A DNA stretch of 64,000 nucleotides, from positions 17,771,692-17,835,691 of the forward strand of contig NC_092196.1 in assembly GCF_043641665.1 (NCBI RefSeq), given 5' to 3'. The DNA is from Enoplosus armatus (Eukaryota > Chordata > Actinopteri > Centrarchiformes > Enoplosidae). Made by a program: the position numbers and the translations under genes. Numbering within the stretch: position 1 is the stretch's first letter; every line of letters starts with the position of its first letter. The notes under the pieces are model-generated. The model saw only the letters and a program-made list of their open reading frames with translations. It was not told the origin of the DNA and did not search any database. This document shows positions 23,531 through 36,100 of the stretch, one piece after another.

Positions 23531-23769
23531 GTGGCCAGAGAGAGCATCAGAGATGTAAAGGGGGGAGGGCGTCAGGGGAGGGGCTGAGGGAGGCAGAGAA
23601 AGAGAGGGGAAGAGGCGGACACTGGGCGGCAGCAGGTTTGTGAGAGCGACAGCCAGAGGAGGAGGAGGAGGAGGAAGAAGGAAGGAAGGAGGAGGAGGAA
23701 TCAGAGCGAGAGAAACAGTGTGGCTGCAGTCACTGAGAGAGAGAGGAGGAGATCCAGAGCGAAGAGAAG
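23531..23769 (+). promoter_or_regulatory. mpp3: Candidate mpp3 promoter and non-coding first exon
   Basis: This is the most GC- and purine-rich stretch upstream of mpp3 (GA-rich, with GGCGGACACTGGGCGG and a GGA run), and it ends in a strong donor, AGAGAAG|gtgagaag, at 23769/23770. The first mpp3 coding exon has a good acceptor before its ATG, so a separate upstream 5' UTR exon is needed, and this is the best candidate seen. There is no TATA box, as is common in CpG-type promoters. It would give an 8.5-kb first intron. It could instead belong to a non-coding RNA. Confidence 0.35.
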
Positions 23770-24300
23770 GTGAGAAGGCAGATTGTGTTTGTCCCTCAAA
23801 CGGCTTTCTGTTTCCAGCGTGAATACGAGGTATCGGCGGGATGCTCTGCTATCCGCTGTGTGTTTTCCTCTTTCTTCCTCAGTCTGCCAGCTGACGGCAT
23901 GCTGTGTGTGCGGGGAGAGCAGAGCGTCGTGGCACTGCAGAGTGATGCAGAGAGATGGAGGAGAGAGGAAGAGGGAGGGAGGGATGGAGGCAATATGCTC
24001 CACAGACATGAGGAAGTAAGAATAGAGAGGGAAAGAGGAGGGGAAAAGGGAGAGGAATGAACATCTGCCTGTGCTTCAGCAGTGAGGGGGTGGCTGTATG
24101 GGGATCGAGGAGGGGGGGGGGATGTAAGCATTTGAGTGACAGTGTGCAGGAGTGTGTCAGCTGTCAGCATCAGTAGTTTCCCTCCATGTTGGAGATGATA
24201 TAAGTTTCTGTCTGACCACACCCTCTGCTCGCTCCTATGAGATGAGATTATATGATGGGTGCTTTTGTGGTTGCATCTGTGTGAGGGTGCGAGTCTGGGA

Positions 24301-24301
<1 letters not shown>

Positions 24302-24355
<54 letters not shown>
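24302..24355 (+). repeat. (TG)n microsatellite
   Basis: About 27 uninterrupted TG units in the presumed mpp3 first intron, with a second tract at 24556-24588. Both create long artificial open frames. Confidence 0.97.
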
Positions 24356-24359
<4 letters not shown>

Positions 24360-24552
24360 GCATGTTGGATGCTGGCCAAACATGCTTAGTGTTGCCTCCC
24401 ATTACTGTCAGGGCAGTGGATTAGCTGCGTGTGAGCGGTGTTCATTCTCGAGGCGGCGAGGAGTCGAGCCAAGGCGCTCGATCACGTACTGACCAAGATG
24501 TTGTCACTCTCAGCTGTGTGTGAGGACACTTACATAGATATATACCATCCAC

Positions 24553-24590
<38 letters not shown>

Positions 24591-25997
24591 ATGTGCCTGT
24601 GTTGTGTCAGTACATGCAGAGCACATGTGAAAAATGCTGTAGCACACGAAGCTGCAGTGCTAAATCCAGCCTTCTGCTCCTGGCACTGCTCCGTGTTTCA
24701 TATTCTCCGCTTCCAACGTTTGGTGACTGATACAGAAATAATATCCTCCACCATATTGTGAAAGCACGTAGCTCGGGATGAGAGTGTATGGTCCTGGAGG
24801 AGGGACAGGAGCAGGGTTGTCCCTCATCATCTGGCAAAGTGAAATAGTCTGTTTAGAACAGCTTGACCGAGCATTTGTTGTTGTAGCGTCTCGATGCCAA
24901 GGCTTTTTCACAGCACTGTGGACAATACATTTTCATTAAGAGCTGTTATGTTTTGAGAGGGTGTTTCTAATGATCCCTATACCCTCACAGGCGTCACGAT
25001 AACCACTGCAGATGGCAGAATTTGTGTTGAAACATCTTTAGATACACACAGAGAGAGCTAAAGCATATTCTAGCACATAAACAATGGAGGCTGTCCTCTC
25101 AAGAAGAAAGACAGCAGCATCGTCGTTTCTGCAAGTGCACCGAAACGTCATATGTTTACGTTCAAGTGAGAAAGCCGTCTAGTGGCCGGGAGAGAAGGAG
25201 GAAGTCAGGTGATGGTATTATGGAGCAACAACAAAACACTGGGCTTTAACGAGAGGCTGCTGTTCATTTCCTGTTTCAAACGATGGACAAAGATCGTTCC
25301 CTAACCTTAACCACGTGTTTATTATTGTAACCTTGATGACGAAGCAAAGCCATGGTCTCACCCAAAACTTAATCAAGTCGTTTTTCAACCTGAATCATAG
25401 TGTGAATCATAGCATCAGACGCCTCTATGTGTCGCAAACAACATATGTCAACAATGGAAAGCAGCCCCACAGCACGACTTAGCCACGTTCCTAATGGAAA
25501 CACAGTGTGAGAGCAATCATTGTTAAGAACGCTCGACTTCCACTTTCCTGATGATAGAACAACAAGGTGAAGCTCAAAGAGACAAATACACTTAGTGGTC
25601 CTCTTTGTTTCCATATATATCCTTTCTGTCCTGAAAATGTTCATGTTCATATGGGTTTTGTGATCTGCTGCTGCTGTTTTGTTGAAGTCTGGTTAAGGTA
25701 AGGCAACTTAAACGTCTTTATTTTGGGTTAGGAAAGGATCACCTTTGTGGAGTTTTGTGGAGCAACATCACACTACGGTGCTTCTGTCTTTGTTCCTAAA
25801 CATAATCACATGTCATCTCAGTAAATGTACAATTTTTCTGGTAAGAAAAGTCATCAAGACTTCAAGAGGTTGCTTGTTTGGGAAACGTAAACACGGATCA
25901 TTTAAAAATTCAAAATAAACTAACAAAAGACTGTGAATGTCCTGTCACACATTTTCACAGAAAATTAAAAATAAAACAGCAGCAGTGGCCGAAACAA

Positions 25998-26655
25998 CTA
26001 GGGCAGAAACGATTGGTCAATTCATCGATTACTCCAGGGGCTCCCAAACGTTTTGTCCCCCCCCACAGCCCTGTCAGATGAACACAGTCATGCCCCAAAT
26101 GTGTTCATTTGAATTGATTTTAAAGTCTTATTTAACACTATTAATTATATATAAATGTTACAATATAATTAGTGAAACTGTCAATATTTAGGTTAGTTTG
26201 GTCAAGTTTGTGCCATTACGTTTAGCTATTTCACCGTTTATACAATAATATTAACAACTATTTTTTTTTTGGCTAACTGTTTGGACACCTTGCTTGCTTT
26301 CATGCACTCTCAACACATTTTGTTCAGATCTGAGTCAATATGTGGATAATTTTTTAATAATTGAGCTACTTCACTCGTCCTCTTACTCCCTGGAAACTGC
26401 ATAACTAGCAGGTGTGTAAACAGCAACTATTTTGATCATTTAAGTTCTTTATCCTTAAATCTTCTTTGTTTTGTATATTCATAAATTGAATATCTTTGCA
26501 GTTGGACTGATGGTCGGACAAAACAAGATATTTCAAGACATGACGTTGAGCTTTGGGAACTTGTGATGGACATTTTTTCACTATTTTCCGACATTGTATT
26601 GAATATAAGACTCATCGACGATGAAAAGAATCGTCAGTTGCAGCCCTACAAGCTT
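25998..26655 (+). mobile_element. Dispersed inverted-repeat element, possibly complete
   Basis: The left edge begins AGGGCAGAAACGATTGGTCA and the right edge ends AATCGTCAGTTGCAGCCCT, which are imperfect inverted repeats of one another. A second repeat beginning GGGGCTCCCAAACG starts at about 26037 inside it, so the structure may be nested. No transposase frame is present, so it would be non-autonomous. Confidence 0.4.
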
Positions 26656-28474
26656 TATTCTTTGAGGAAAGAGGGAAACCTCCACACTTGTGGGTTTTAT
26701 AATCCTGCTCAGTTTCACCAGCGGCTGCTCTGTCGCATCTTTAGAAGCTCTCGCGGCTGAAGTCGAACAGGATGAGGCATCAAATCTCTCTGGGAGACCT
26801 GATGAAACTCTTGGCAGTGTGTTGATTGCTGTGAGGGCCAACCGCTGCCCTGCTGAACCTGCTGACGTCACACCACCTCCGGGGCTCGTGACTGAAAGCA
26901 GGAGAATAAAGCGCTTCTGCACCAGCTTGTGTGAGTGTGACAAAGAAAAAGATGAATCGAGGACAAAAAAAGACTGTGAAGGAGGAGCACAGATGTCTGA
27001 GCATGTTGATTGTGCGTTCATGTGAGTCCAAACGACTCATCTATTTATGAATGAGTGAATCAAGTGCGGACACTGAGAATTACATTCAATGTTATTTTGG
27101 TTTTATTTAACACAGGATCATGTCATTAATGCAGTAATAGCGGTAGTAACGGCTGATCCGTCTGCATTTTAGCTAAATGTGTCTAGATGGACGTTCATGT
27201 GACGAAGGCTGTTATCTAATCAGCTGACTTCTGAGCTTTTTCTGTGACCTCACTGGGGCTCCATCATGTTTGTGTGATCTGCAGCTAATCTCTTAACTAG
27301 ATTTGAGCTGAAAATGTCATTTTTGCCGGGGTGAAATGCACAAAGCGTGATGTCTTTCAGTATTTCTGGATCAGCGATGTTTGGTGACTTGATGTTTGTA
27401 GATAGCAGATAGTTCATAGTTTTATAGGAGCAGTCATTGAGAGCTGTTGGTAATCAAACATACCCAGATCACACTGATCAAACGCTGAGCTGAAAGTGTT
27501 GATTCTCAGTTGGATGAGTAGTTAGCCATTTCATTGGCTGTTAACAAACAAATTCTCACCATCAGATGCAGTTTTCAACACAGTCAATGTTACTACACAC
27601 AATGAAATGTTATTAGCTACATTTAAAATCCATAAACACACCTGATCACAGCCCTGATACGGACGCACCAGCATTTACAACAGCAACATTTCAGACCAAA
27701 ATAGGAGAGGACCGATTTAGCATTCAGCGTTTTGGGACTCAGTCAGCTTTGAGGACTATTCTGTGTTTACATACCGGTCTCTATTTAATTTTATCGCCTC
27801 AATATAACACACATTAAAGAAAAAGAACGATGACCAGAAGATGTTGTTCGCTGCCGGCTCAGCTGCAAAGGCTGTAAGAGAGAACTTCATTGGGATGAAC
27901 TGAAATTAGCCAAAGTTAATTCTCTCAAAGCTTAATTTTTATGACAAGATGCAATAGACGTCATAGCAAACACTCTCCAGGTGTCTCAATTCCACACTAT
28001 AAAATAAATCTATGAATTACGTACTAATGTTTAAAGTGCTTTATCCTGGTAGCTAGCTTAGAATACAAAATGTTGCATTAATTAAATACTTTATATTCTC
28101 CAACGAAAAGTGTCACACTCACTTCTGCTTCGATCCCAACTCCCCGTGGGTGCCGCTTAGAGGTGTTCCCACAATGCCCCTCTCCGATGACCTCACCACA
28201 GAGATGTAGGAGCAGCTCAGCAGATGATGTCGTTCCCCCGGGACAGTTGCTGACTAAACTCTGCAGAGGGAAACGTAATGAACCGCACGCTTTTGATTGT
28301 TTATTAGCTCTGAGAACAGAAGATCACAATATTGTATTATTGTGACGCTGAGCGAGAGCAAAGTGTGACTGAAGTCAAGACTGAAACTTTTGTCAGGTTT
28401 CTTTGTGGACGATGGTTAATTATTAATAATTAATATACAGTACAGATCTTTATCATTCCCAGAGACGCTGTATT

Positions 28475-28964
28475 GATAACAGTAAGAGTACCAATACCAC
28501 AGTGTAGAAATACTCTGTTATAAGTAAAAGTAATGCATTCAAAATCTTACTTAAGTAAAACTACAAAAGTATCAGCATCAAAATGTACTTAAAGTACCTC
28601 AAAAAAAATCATCAAGAATAATGTATATCATGTTATTTTATTATAATTGTTGATGCATTAATGTGTTCACTTTAAAGTTGCAGCTGCTGAATGTGATTTT
28701 AATTACTTTTTATATGCTGCTGGGTAGCTTTTGAATTTCCCCCGGAGGATCAATAAAGTCTTAATCAATACTAATAAAATAATTTACTTATTGGTTATAT
28801 TTTGTGTTATTAAGCTGAGTCTGAAAAGTAAGTTGCTTTATCAAATTTGGTATATAAAGTATAAAGTAGAAGAAAAAGGGAATTCTCAAGTAAAGTATAA
28901 GTACCTATAAATAGCACTTGAGTACAGTACTTGAGTAAATGTACTCAGTTACTTTACACCACTG
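28475..28964 (-). mobile_element. hAT-like non-autonomous element, reversed
   Basis: The right edge GTTACTTTACACCACTG (28948-28964) is the inverted form of CAGTGGTGGAAAGTAAC at 50662. Internal AAGTACCTATAAATAGCACT and TTGAGTAAATGTACTCAG match the same family, whose text is full of AGTACTTNAAGTA motifs. The CAGTG ends suggest the hAT superfamily, which is an inference. No transposase frame is present. A TTTCCCCCGGAGGATCAATA stretch near 28735 is a second common fish repeat tail. Confidence 0.5.
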
Positions 28965-30009
28965 ATTGATAATGTTTTTTTCTCTCCTGAGTTAAATATA
29001 GTAATGTGGAGAAAATCCCAGCTGACACACTTGAGGATAAAGAGACTTTCTCTTGTGTGTTGATCCTCTCTGATTCTCCTGACAGAACAAAAAAGTGCTG
29101 CCTTCATCCTCCTCCTCCTCCTCCTCCTCATCCCTCTCTCTGGCTCTGTAATATCCTCTCTGTTCATTATTCATGAGCTCTTTGCCGTCTCTGTCTGTCT
29201 CTGCTGATGTTAATCATATTCTGATTATGTACCATCAAAGCACAACGATACTGTTGGAAATGTTTTCGGAGGAGTGAGAATTGCAATCTTGCAATATAAA
29301 AACATAAAACTTAAATTTAGGCCGACATACTGCAGGTTTTTCCTCATGAATAAATGTCCACATTATATATTAGCAATACTGTATGTGGTTTGTCTGTGGG
29401 TGTTATGTGTTGTTGTTGTTATGGATCTTATTCTTTGTCCATAAGTAACGTAAGTGAGACACAAAATAAAAAACAATATTAGTCATTTCTAAATTTTGGG
29501 TTGAGGGCTGTTCATGTTGCTTCCCCTCTGTCCTCATTCAGGAACTCCTCACTTGCTGCACTACATATCGATGTTGACGTTTTGAGGATAGAGACCCTAA
29601 AAATACAATCCTGCACTGGTAACATAGTTAACCCAAATCCCAGTTTATGTCAGATGTAAAACACCTCCACACGCAATGACTCGGTGTACATTAAATGGAC
29701 AATATAGAACATGTGAATGGATGATAATGAGACCAAGAGTCTACAGCCGTGGTAGCAGCTCTGATGATTACAATAGTTTATATTTAATGTATATTCATTC
29801 ATAAAAGCAATAGTTTTATTGCAATTTTGACAAGTTTTTTCTAATATTTTAGAAATGATAGCCAAACATTTCTTAATGGCTCTGGCCGTCTTGACACAAA
29901 GACACATGTAGACATTGGACTTATTTTGGCCTTGAAGCTGCCGTCCTCCCTCTCAGTTCCCGTCACTCGTCTTGATGGACTGTTTGGGATAATCTGGCGC
30001 TCCATTCAT

Positions 30010-30300
30010 CATATCTTCCTCCTTTGACTCCTCTTCCCCCGTTTGGTTTGTCTGCATTTCTAATCCCAGACCTGCTGTTCCTCACCTGTCCTCTAGCTGC
30101 CACTGCAGGGTCAGCTTCTCCTTTATACCACCTGACCAAATCATGTGACCGCACAGCTGCTTCTCCTTGTTCCTGTCCTGGCCTTGTGCCTGCGTTAGCT
30201 CTTTGGTTTTGTACCTGATCTCACTGCCTTCGTGTTGACTGACTGACTGTAAACCTGCCTTTTTACCCAGTAAACACTGCTTTAACCCCACTGCTACACA
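30010..30300 (+). repeat. Possible retroelement 3' tail, second copy
   Basis: CT-rich stretch with CTCACCTGTCCTCTAGCTGC, TTTTACCCAGTAAACACTGC and CACACCTGTTCCTCTAG. It has the same style as 19800-20010 but the identity between them is low, so they may be different elements. Confidence 0.3.
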
Positions 30301-31389
30301 CCTGTTCCTCTAGTCTGCACATTAATCCACAGTGTGTGATGTTGAACACTGGCTAGCATGCTATTCAAACAGTTCACAAGCCAGTTCAGTGTGGCATTGA
30401 TGGGTTGTTTTTATCTCTCTTCAGATAGAGAAAAACTAATTTCAATTATCACTGTGTTTGTGAAAGGCTCGTCTGTAACAACCAGTCAGTGTTTCTAAAT
30501 TGGGCACTTTTTGAGTGATCAAATCGAAGAAAACACTAAACATCCACAGGTTTAAACTCTACAGTCGCTGTGCAAGGTAACACCACATCACCATGCATCA
30601 TCATGGCAGGCCTCCATGAGGTGGTGGACAACACTGAGAGCCCTGTACTGAATACATCCTTGTAAAGCTTATGTTTATTTTACACTTACAAAGCAGACTA
30701 GCACACTGCTGCCAGACAGATGAAGTGATTGGGCCGCTGCCTCTTTTCTAAACAGTCTGAATACAATTTCTTTCAATGTTTCACTACAGCAAATATGTCA
30801 ATGGTGGAAACGATGATATAACGCAGTATGTAGATGTCGTGTCTTATCTTATTTCCTGACATAACCGAAAGAACCCTGCCCCAACATGTGCTCAATACAT
30901 CATTGCATTATTGTAAATCCAAACTGTTTAAGTGGTCATGTTTAATATAACTTGTGTGTAAACGGTAGTACTCTTTATTGCAGCCGTGTTGTACTGTTTT
31001 GGCTTTGTGTCCTGCTGTTTCGTCATCGGACCCTAGCGGGATATGATGGATTCTGTGGTTTATGTTATTGACTCGTGTTTCCAGTGGGAGGAAGTATGGG
31101 GAGTATTGAGTGGAGTGACGGGGATATTGATCGGTGGAGGCTGCGATAATCCAGCAGTCTGTGCAGTACTTCAGCCGACTGTATCTCGGAGTCCCTCACA
31201 GATCTCTCAGTGTATGAATTTAGATATACTGAAAGTTACTGTACGGTGTATGTACTGCAAAACATCTCTTACCAGCTCATTTAGCCTGTTATGGAGGCCT
31301 AAAGTGATTTACAATTTAAATAAGGTTATTTAAATCACTTTCAATACAAATCAATTGGTTTAAATCATTACCAATAATGATTTGGATTT

Positions 31390-31675
31390 TTAGCCATGCT
31401 AGCAGTATAATATCTAATCAACTATTGGATGGATGAAATTTTGTACACACATTCATGGTCCCCAAAAGATGAATCCAAATGACTTTAATGATCCCCAGAC
31501 CTTTTCCCTCTAGTACTTTGTGTTTAGTGCTAATTAGCAAAGGTTAGCATGCTAACACGTTAAACATTGTGAACATGGGAAACATTATACCTGCTTAACA
31601 TCAGCATGTTAGCAACCTTATTATGACACATGTTAGCATGCTGATGTTAGCATTTAGCTAACAGTGGAATTATCT
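31390..31675 (-). repeat. GCTAAC-rich dispersed repeat, copy 3
   Basis: Reverse-orientation copy: AGCCATGCTAGCAG, TTCATGGTCCCCAAAAGATG, TTGTGTTTAGTGCTAATTAG and TTAGCATGCTAACACG. It lies in the presumed mpp3 5' intron, about 0.65 kb before the first coding exon. Confidence 0.65.
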
Positions 31676-32356
31676 CTTTTGAACACTGGATGTTCGTTGT
31701 AAATATAAACAAATATCTTTTATCTAGAGTTGTTATTCCCCTCCAACAGAAAGAGGAAGTACATCTTTTACATGTGGCTTTATTGGACACCTCACACTGT
31801 GTACTGTGTAGTTGCATGTGAGCGTCCTACAGATTGAGTTGTTAGTTATATAGAAGTCCTCCGTCAGTTAAAGCTGTATGAGTGCCAGATTATCCCACTC
31901 TCCTGCCCTCCTCTTACACACCGACACACAGCTCAGACGGCCTGGTGAGAGTCGGTGTGATTAATAGTACCAGCAGTGACTGTTTATCTTACTAGTACGG
32001 CTTTATAATGCAAGCAGACCTCCACATTCACATATGAGGAAACTCCACCGCAAAATGGGAAACGCAGCCCGGATTTATAGCATGAAGCCAGCAAGGAGGT
32101 GATATATGGCTATAATTACTGTACATGGGTCTCCAGATGCCTTTACATCAGTTGTACACGCTCGCACAAACAAAAACACCGTTACATTCTCTTTTTTTGC
32201 TATTTGTGAGAAAGGAAAATTCCTTTTTCTTAACCTCCCAGACAGTGAAATCTCTCAGAAACTGAAGTTAACAGCATCTGTATGGAAATGTTGATTATAA
32301 TTTCTCTCTTTCTCCGCCTCCCAGGTCCCCCCCTCCCTCCCTCACCTCACTGACCC

Positions 32357-33134
32357 ATGAAAGAAGCCATGCCGGTCCTCACAGCAGGAGCGGGTGAGAT
32401 GAGTTGGCACAGACGCTCAACACATAACTCTCCATACAGCTCGATGCTCGCTGGGCTCCATCTGTTCATGTTAATATACACGCTGGGTTTTCTAATTCCT
32501 CCCCTCTGTAGGGCTACATGAGACGCTGGCCCTGCTGACCTCTCAGCTGCGTCCCGATGCCAATCACAAGGAGGACATGGTCTTCCTCAAAGATGTCTTC
32601 AGTGAGAGGAGCTTGGGATACCTCATGAAGGTGAGGTCGTTACTCCTGAGTGACGTCATTATTTTCATGTAATATTTGTACCGTTAAATGTACGGATGTC
32701 GTTTTAGAATATGCTCCCCAAAAGGTTTCTTTGATAGGTAGAATGATTTTTCTAATGAATAATAAAAGGACAACTTAAGTCATTATTTGCACGACCGCAA
32801 GGAAACTGTGAACACAAGTTGTCCAAGTTTTTGACCTTTAGTAGTGCTATGGAGCCACTGGTTTCACATTATCCCACTGATCTACAGAAGGCGGTAATGC
32901 ACCAAGAAACTAAATGAAATTTTTTTTGCAAATGTTTCGAGTTCATTTGTTAGAACTCAAGGACACACACAGAAAACGCCGCTTAACTTCCAGCTTTCCC
33001 TGATGAAGCCCTCTCCTGTAATAAAATGTTCGTGTTTGTGTTACAGATTCACGAGAAGTTGAGACAGTATGAGAGACAGAGTCCAACACCCGTCCTCCAC
33101 AGTGCCTCTTCTCTGGCAGAGGATGTAAGTTCAT

Positions 33135-33167
<33 letters not shown>

Positions 33168-36100
33168 TTACTTTTCCACTTGGGCACAGCAGTCAGTCAC
33201 AATGAGTTAGCTCCGACAGAGAAGCAATGCAGGTATCAAAAGTGAATTTTAATGTTCTCAAAGTGCTGAATCATCCAGATGCTCGTCTAATGAAACTCTA
33301 TATCCTGCTGCTTTCTCGCTCCCACCAGTTATCAGCGGGGGAAACTGCTGACCTCAGCTGCTCACTACTTATCTTCCCCCGTGTGCACGTCTGTGTATCT
33401 GCGTGCTTTTATTCTACAGTAAACTGCAGCGTGCATTACTGTTATGCTCATGCACCGGTTCACTCCAGGTCCTGGCTCTCAGTTCATGTGTGTTTTGTGA
33501 TTGACAGGTGGCAGAGGAGCTGCAGAGTGGACCAATGAGCACAGAGGAGAAGGAGCTGCTGCACCTGCTGACGTCCCCACATCTCAAGGTAAACAGTCCT
33601 ACAGCAGCACGATCGCGAGGAGGTGCAGCACTGGTTGTACGTTCATGCGGCCATTTTTTCCTGTCAGACGTTTTATTTGCCCTGACATTCATCTCTGAAG
33701 CCGCTTTCCAGATTCTGGCAGACGTCTGCTCTCTGTGCGCCCCAGCAGCTCAGCGTCAGCATTGTAATCTCAGCACGTCTGTTTTCTTTCCCATCAGGCC
33801 GTTCTCTCGGTGCACGACACCGTGGCTCAGAAGAACTTTGACCCCGTGCTGCCGCCGCTGCCGGACGACTTCGAGGACGAGCTGGAGGAAGAGTCGGTGA
33901 AGATCGTCAGGCTGGTGAAGAACAAGGAGCCTCTGGTGAGTTGTGAAGAGAATATAAGAGCCAGCAGGAGAACAGGGACCAAGACCTTTTACTCTTCTGT
34001 TAATGATCAGGTTCCTCTGTCTGTGCCACAGGGAGCCACCATCAGGCGGGATGACCCCACCGGGACGGTGATCGTGGCTCGGATCATGAGAGGAGGTGCA
34101 GCTGACCGAAGTGGTAAATTGTCACTCCACTAGACTGCCAGTACCTGTAGCTCCCAACCTGAGCGCTGGAACACAGACAAGAGGCAGTGAAATCAATCTA
34201 AAAGGTTGCATGATGATTAGGAAACAAGGAAAACATTTAATTGTACAAAAAATGTAGTTTATTTTTGCAACTTTCCTTTCCTCTTTTTTTTCTTGTGACA
34301 AACCCCCAAATTCCTAGAAATGATACAGAAAACACGATGAACATGACGTCCTTACTCGTGGCTACGGCCCTGCTTACAACTTATGGACATTCACCCATGA
34401 AACAGATGTTGCTTCGTGTTCAGGGGTCGCAAGCAGAAGAGGTTGGGAACCACTGACCTATACAGCTGTGCTCACCTCCTTCCACATGTTCAAATCATTG
34501 CTAACTTAAATGAGAACTGCTAATGTTAAGATAATTTTTTGGGACACTTGTGCTATCGCTTAAAAGTTAAAGACTCGAGGATGACATGCAAAAAAGTTTG
34601 GCACATGGAAGACAGCCAGGACATTGCAGTAATGTAGCACAGCCCCTCAGGAAGCTTAGCCCCCAGGACGCCCCAGGACGCCCCAGGACGCCCCAGGAGG
34701 CTCCAGATCGTCACAGCATTTGTCTTCTCGCAAACCAGTGAAAATTAGTGAGACTGTTTCACAAAAAAATATGCATATGTGTACGGGATAACAAATCACA
34801 ACCTGATACCTTACTGACAGTGAGATCAAAGCCACAGTGAGAGAGAGCTGCAGCAGCAGGAGGAGATAAATGAGAGGGATCGTGCGGTTTGTTGCTGAAA
34901 CCCAAAGCTCTCCGCGAGTCCCCAGAGAATCAATCACACGTCATATAGACTCAGCAAGGACCCTTTCATGGGCGTTACCATGGAAATACCAGCCACATGC
35001 AGGTGTGTGTGTGTGTGTGTTATTTGGCATTAGAAACATACATGCTGGGAAAGTAAACCAGTGTCCATTAATCATTTATCTTCCTCCGTTTGTTTTCTTG
35101 CTGCGTCAGATGGAGAAATCTCTCGTCAGCGTCGAGACAGAAGCTGTGGGTTTCAGAATTAGCCTCAGGTCTCTTTGGTGGATGCACACATTTATGCGCG
35201 TACGACTGCATGACAGTGTGTCTGCCATGTGCTTCTCTGTCCTGAGGGGAGAGCGTATCGATCGGACTTCTCTCAGTCTTTGGTTTCATTGTTGTGGCTG
35301 CAGCTGAACAGATCACAGCTGAGGAGAGAAGCCCCTCGTGTCTGTGGATCTGACAACGACGCTGATGTTAAGATACGACCAGTAAACCCCAAAAGACCCA
35401 GAAGGCTCAGTGAAGACTCTTTGATTGTCGCTGATGTTTCTGCGTCTTCATACTGTCTCTCCTCCTCACAGGTTTGGTCCATGTAGGAGATGAACTCAGG
35501 GAGGTCAACGGAGTCTCTGTGATCCACAAGAGGCCTGATGAGATCAGTCAGCTGCTGGTGAGACGGACAGTTCTGCTGTAGATTAAATCTAAATAAAATG
35601 AAATGTTTTTACTTTAGGATAATGACTGAAAATCATCAGCCCATGTTCAGTTTATTTATATCCAGGGTTCCCTGTATTTGTCCCAGACGGAAGTGATCAT
35701 GTGAATCCTCACCTAAAATGTTCTGTCCATCTTTTTTTTATTCATAAGCAGGGTGCACTGATAGTCCATTAAAACTAAAACCCACCTCAGGGTGTCTTTT
35801 TAAGCATTGAAATAAAGTATATTTAGTGTTTGTCCTCTCCCCTACTTAATTTGTAATCTAGTCCCAGTCCCAGGGCTCCATCACTCTCAAGATAATCCCT
35901 GCCATTAAAGAAGAGGACCGCCTGAAGGAGAGCAAGGTGAGATGAAGCGTGAGTGACTCAGCGTGCTCAGTGAAAGCTCGGTAGTGTAAAGGAAAATGAT
36001 AGACTAGTTTAAATATGGAAGCCATTGATTGACGTCCATACAACTAGTCAGATAAACGGCTTTGTCCGAGTTCATTTACAATAATAAATATTTTAATATG

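Larger units (their letters stand above)
23770..32324 (+). other. Probable mpp3 5' intron or upstream region, non-coding
   Basis: No coding exon is visible. The interval carries long TG tracts (24302-24355, 24556-24588), a possible complete inverted-repeat element (about 25998-26650), a hAT-like repeat (28475-28964), a retroelement-like tail near 30010-30300 and a dispersed GCTAAC-rich repeat at 31390-31675. The rest shows nothing I can name. Confidence 0.5.

Noticed and set aside
23796..24383. 195-codon minus-strand frame near the candidate mpp3 promoter
   Set aside because: Built from the TG tract (HTHTHT) and GA-rich exon text read backwards; low complexity and no family likeness.
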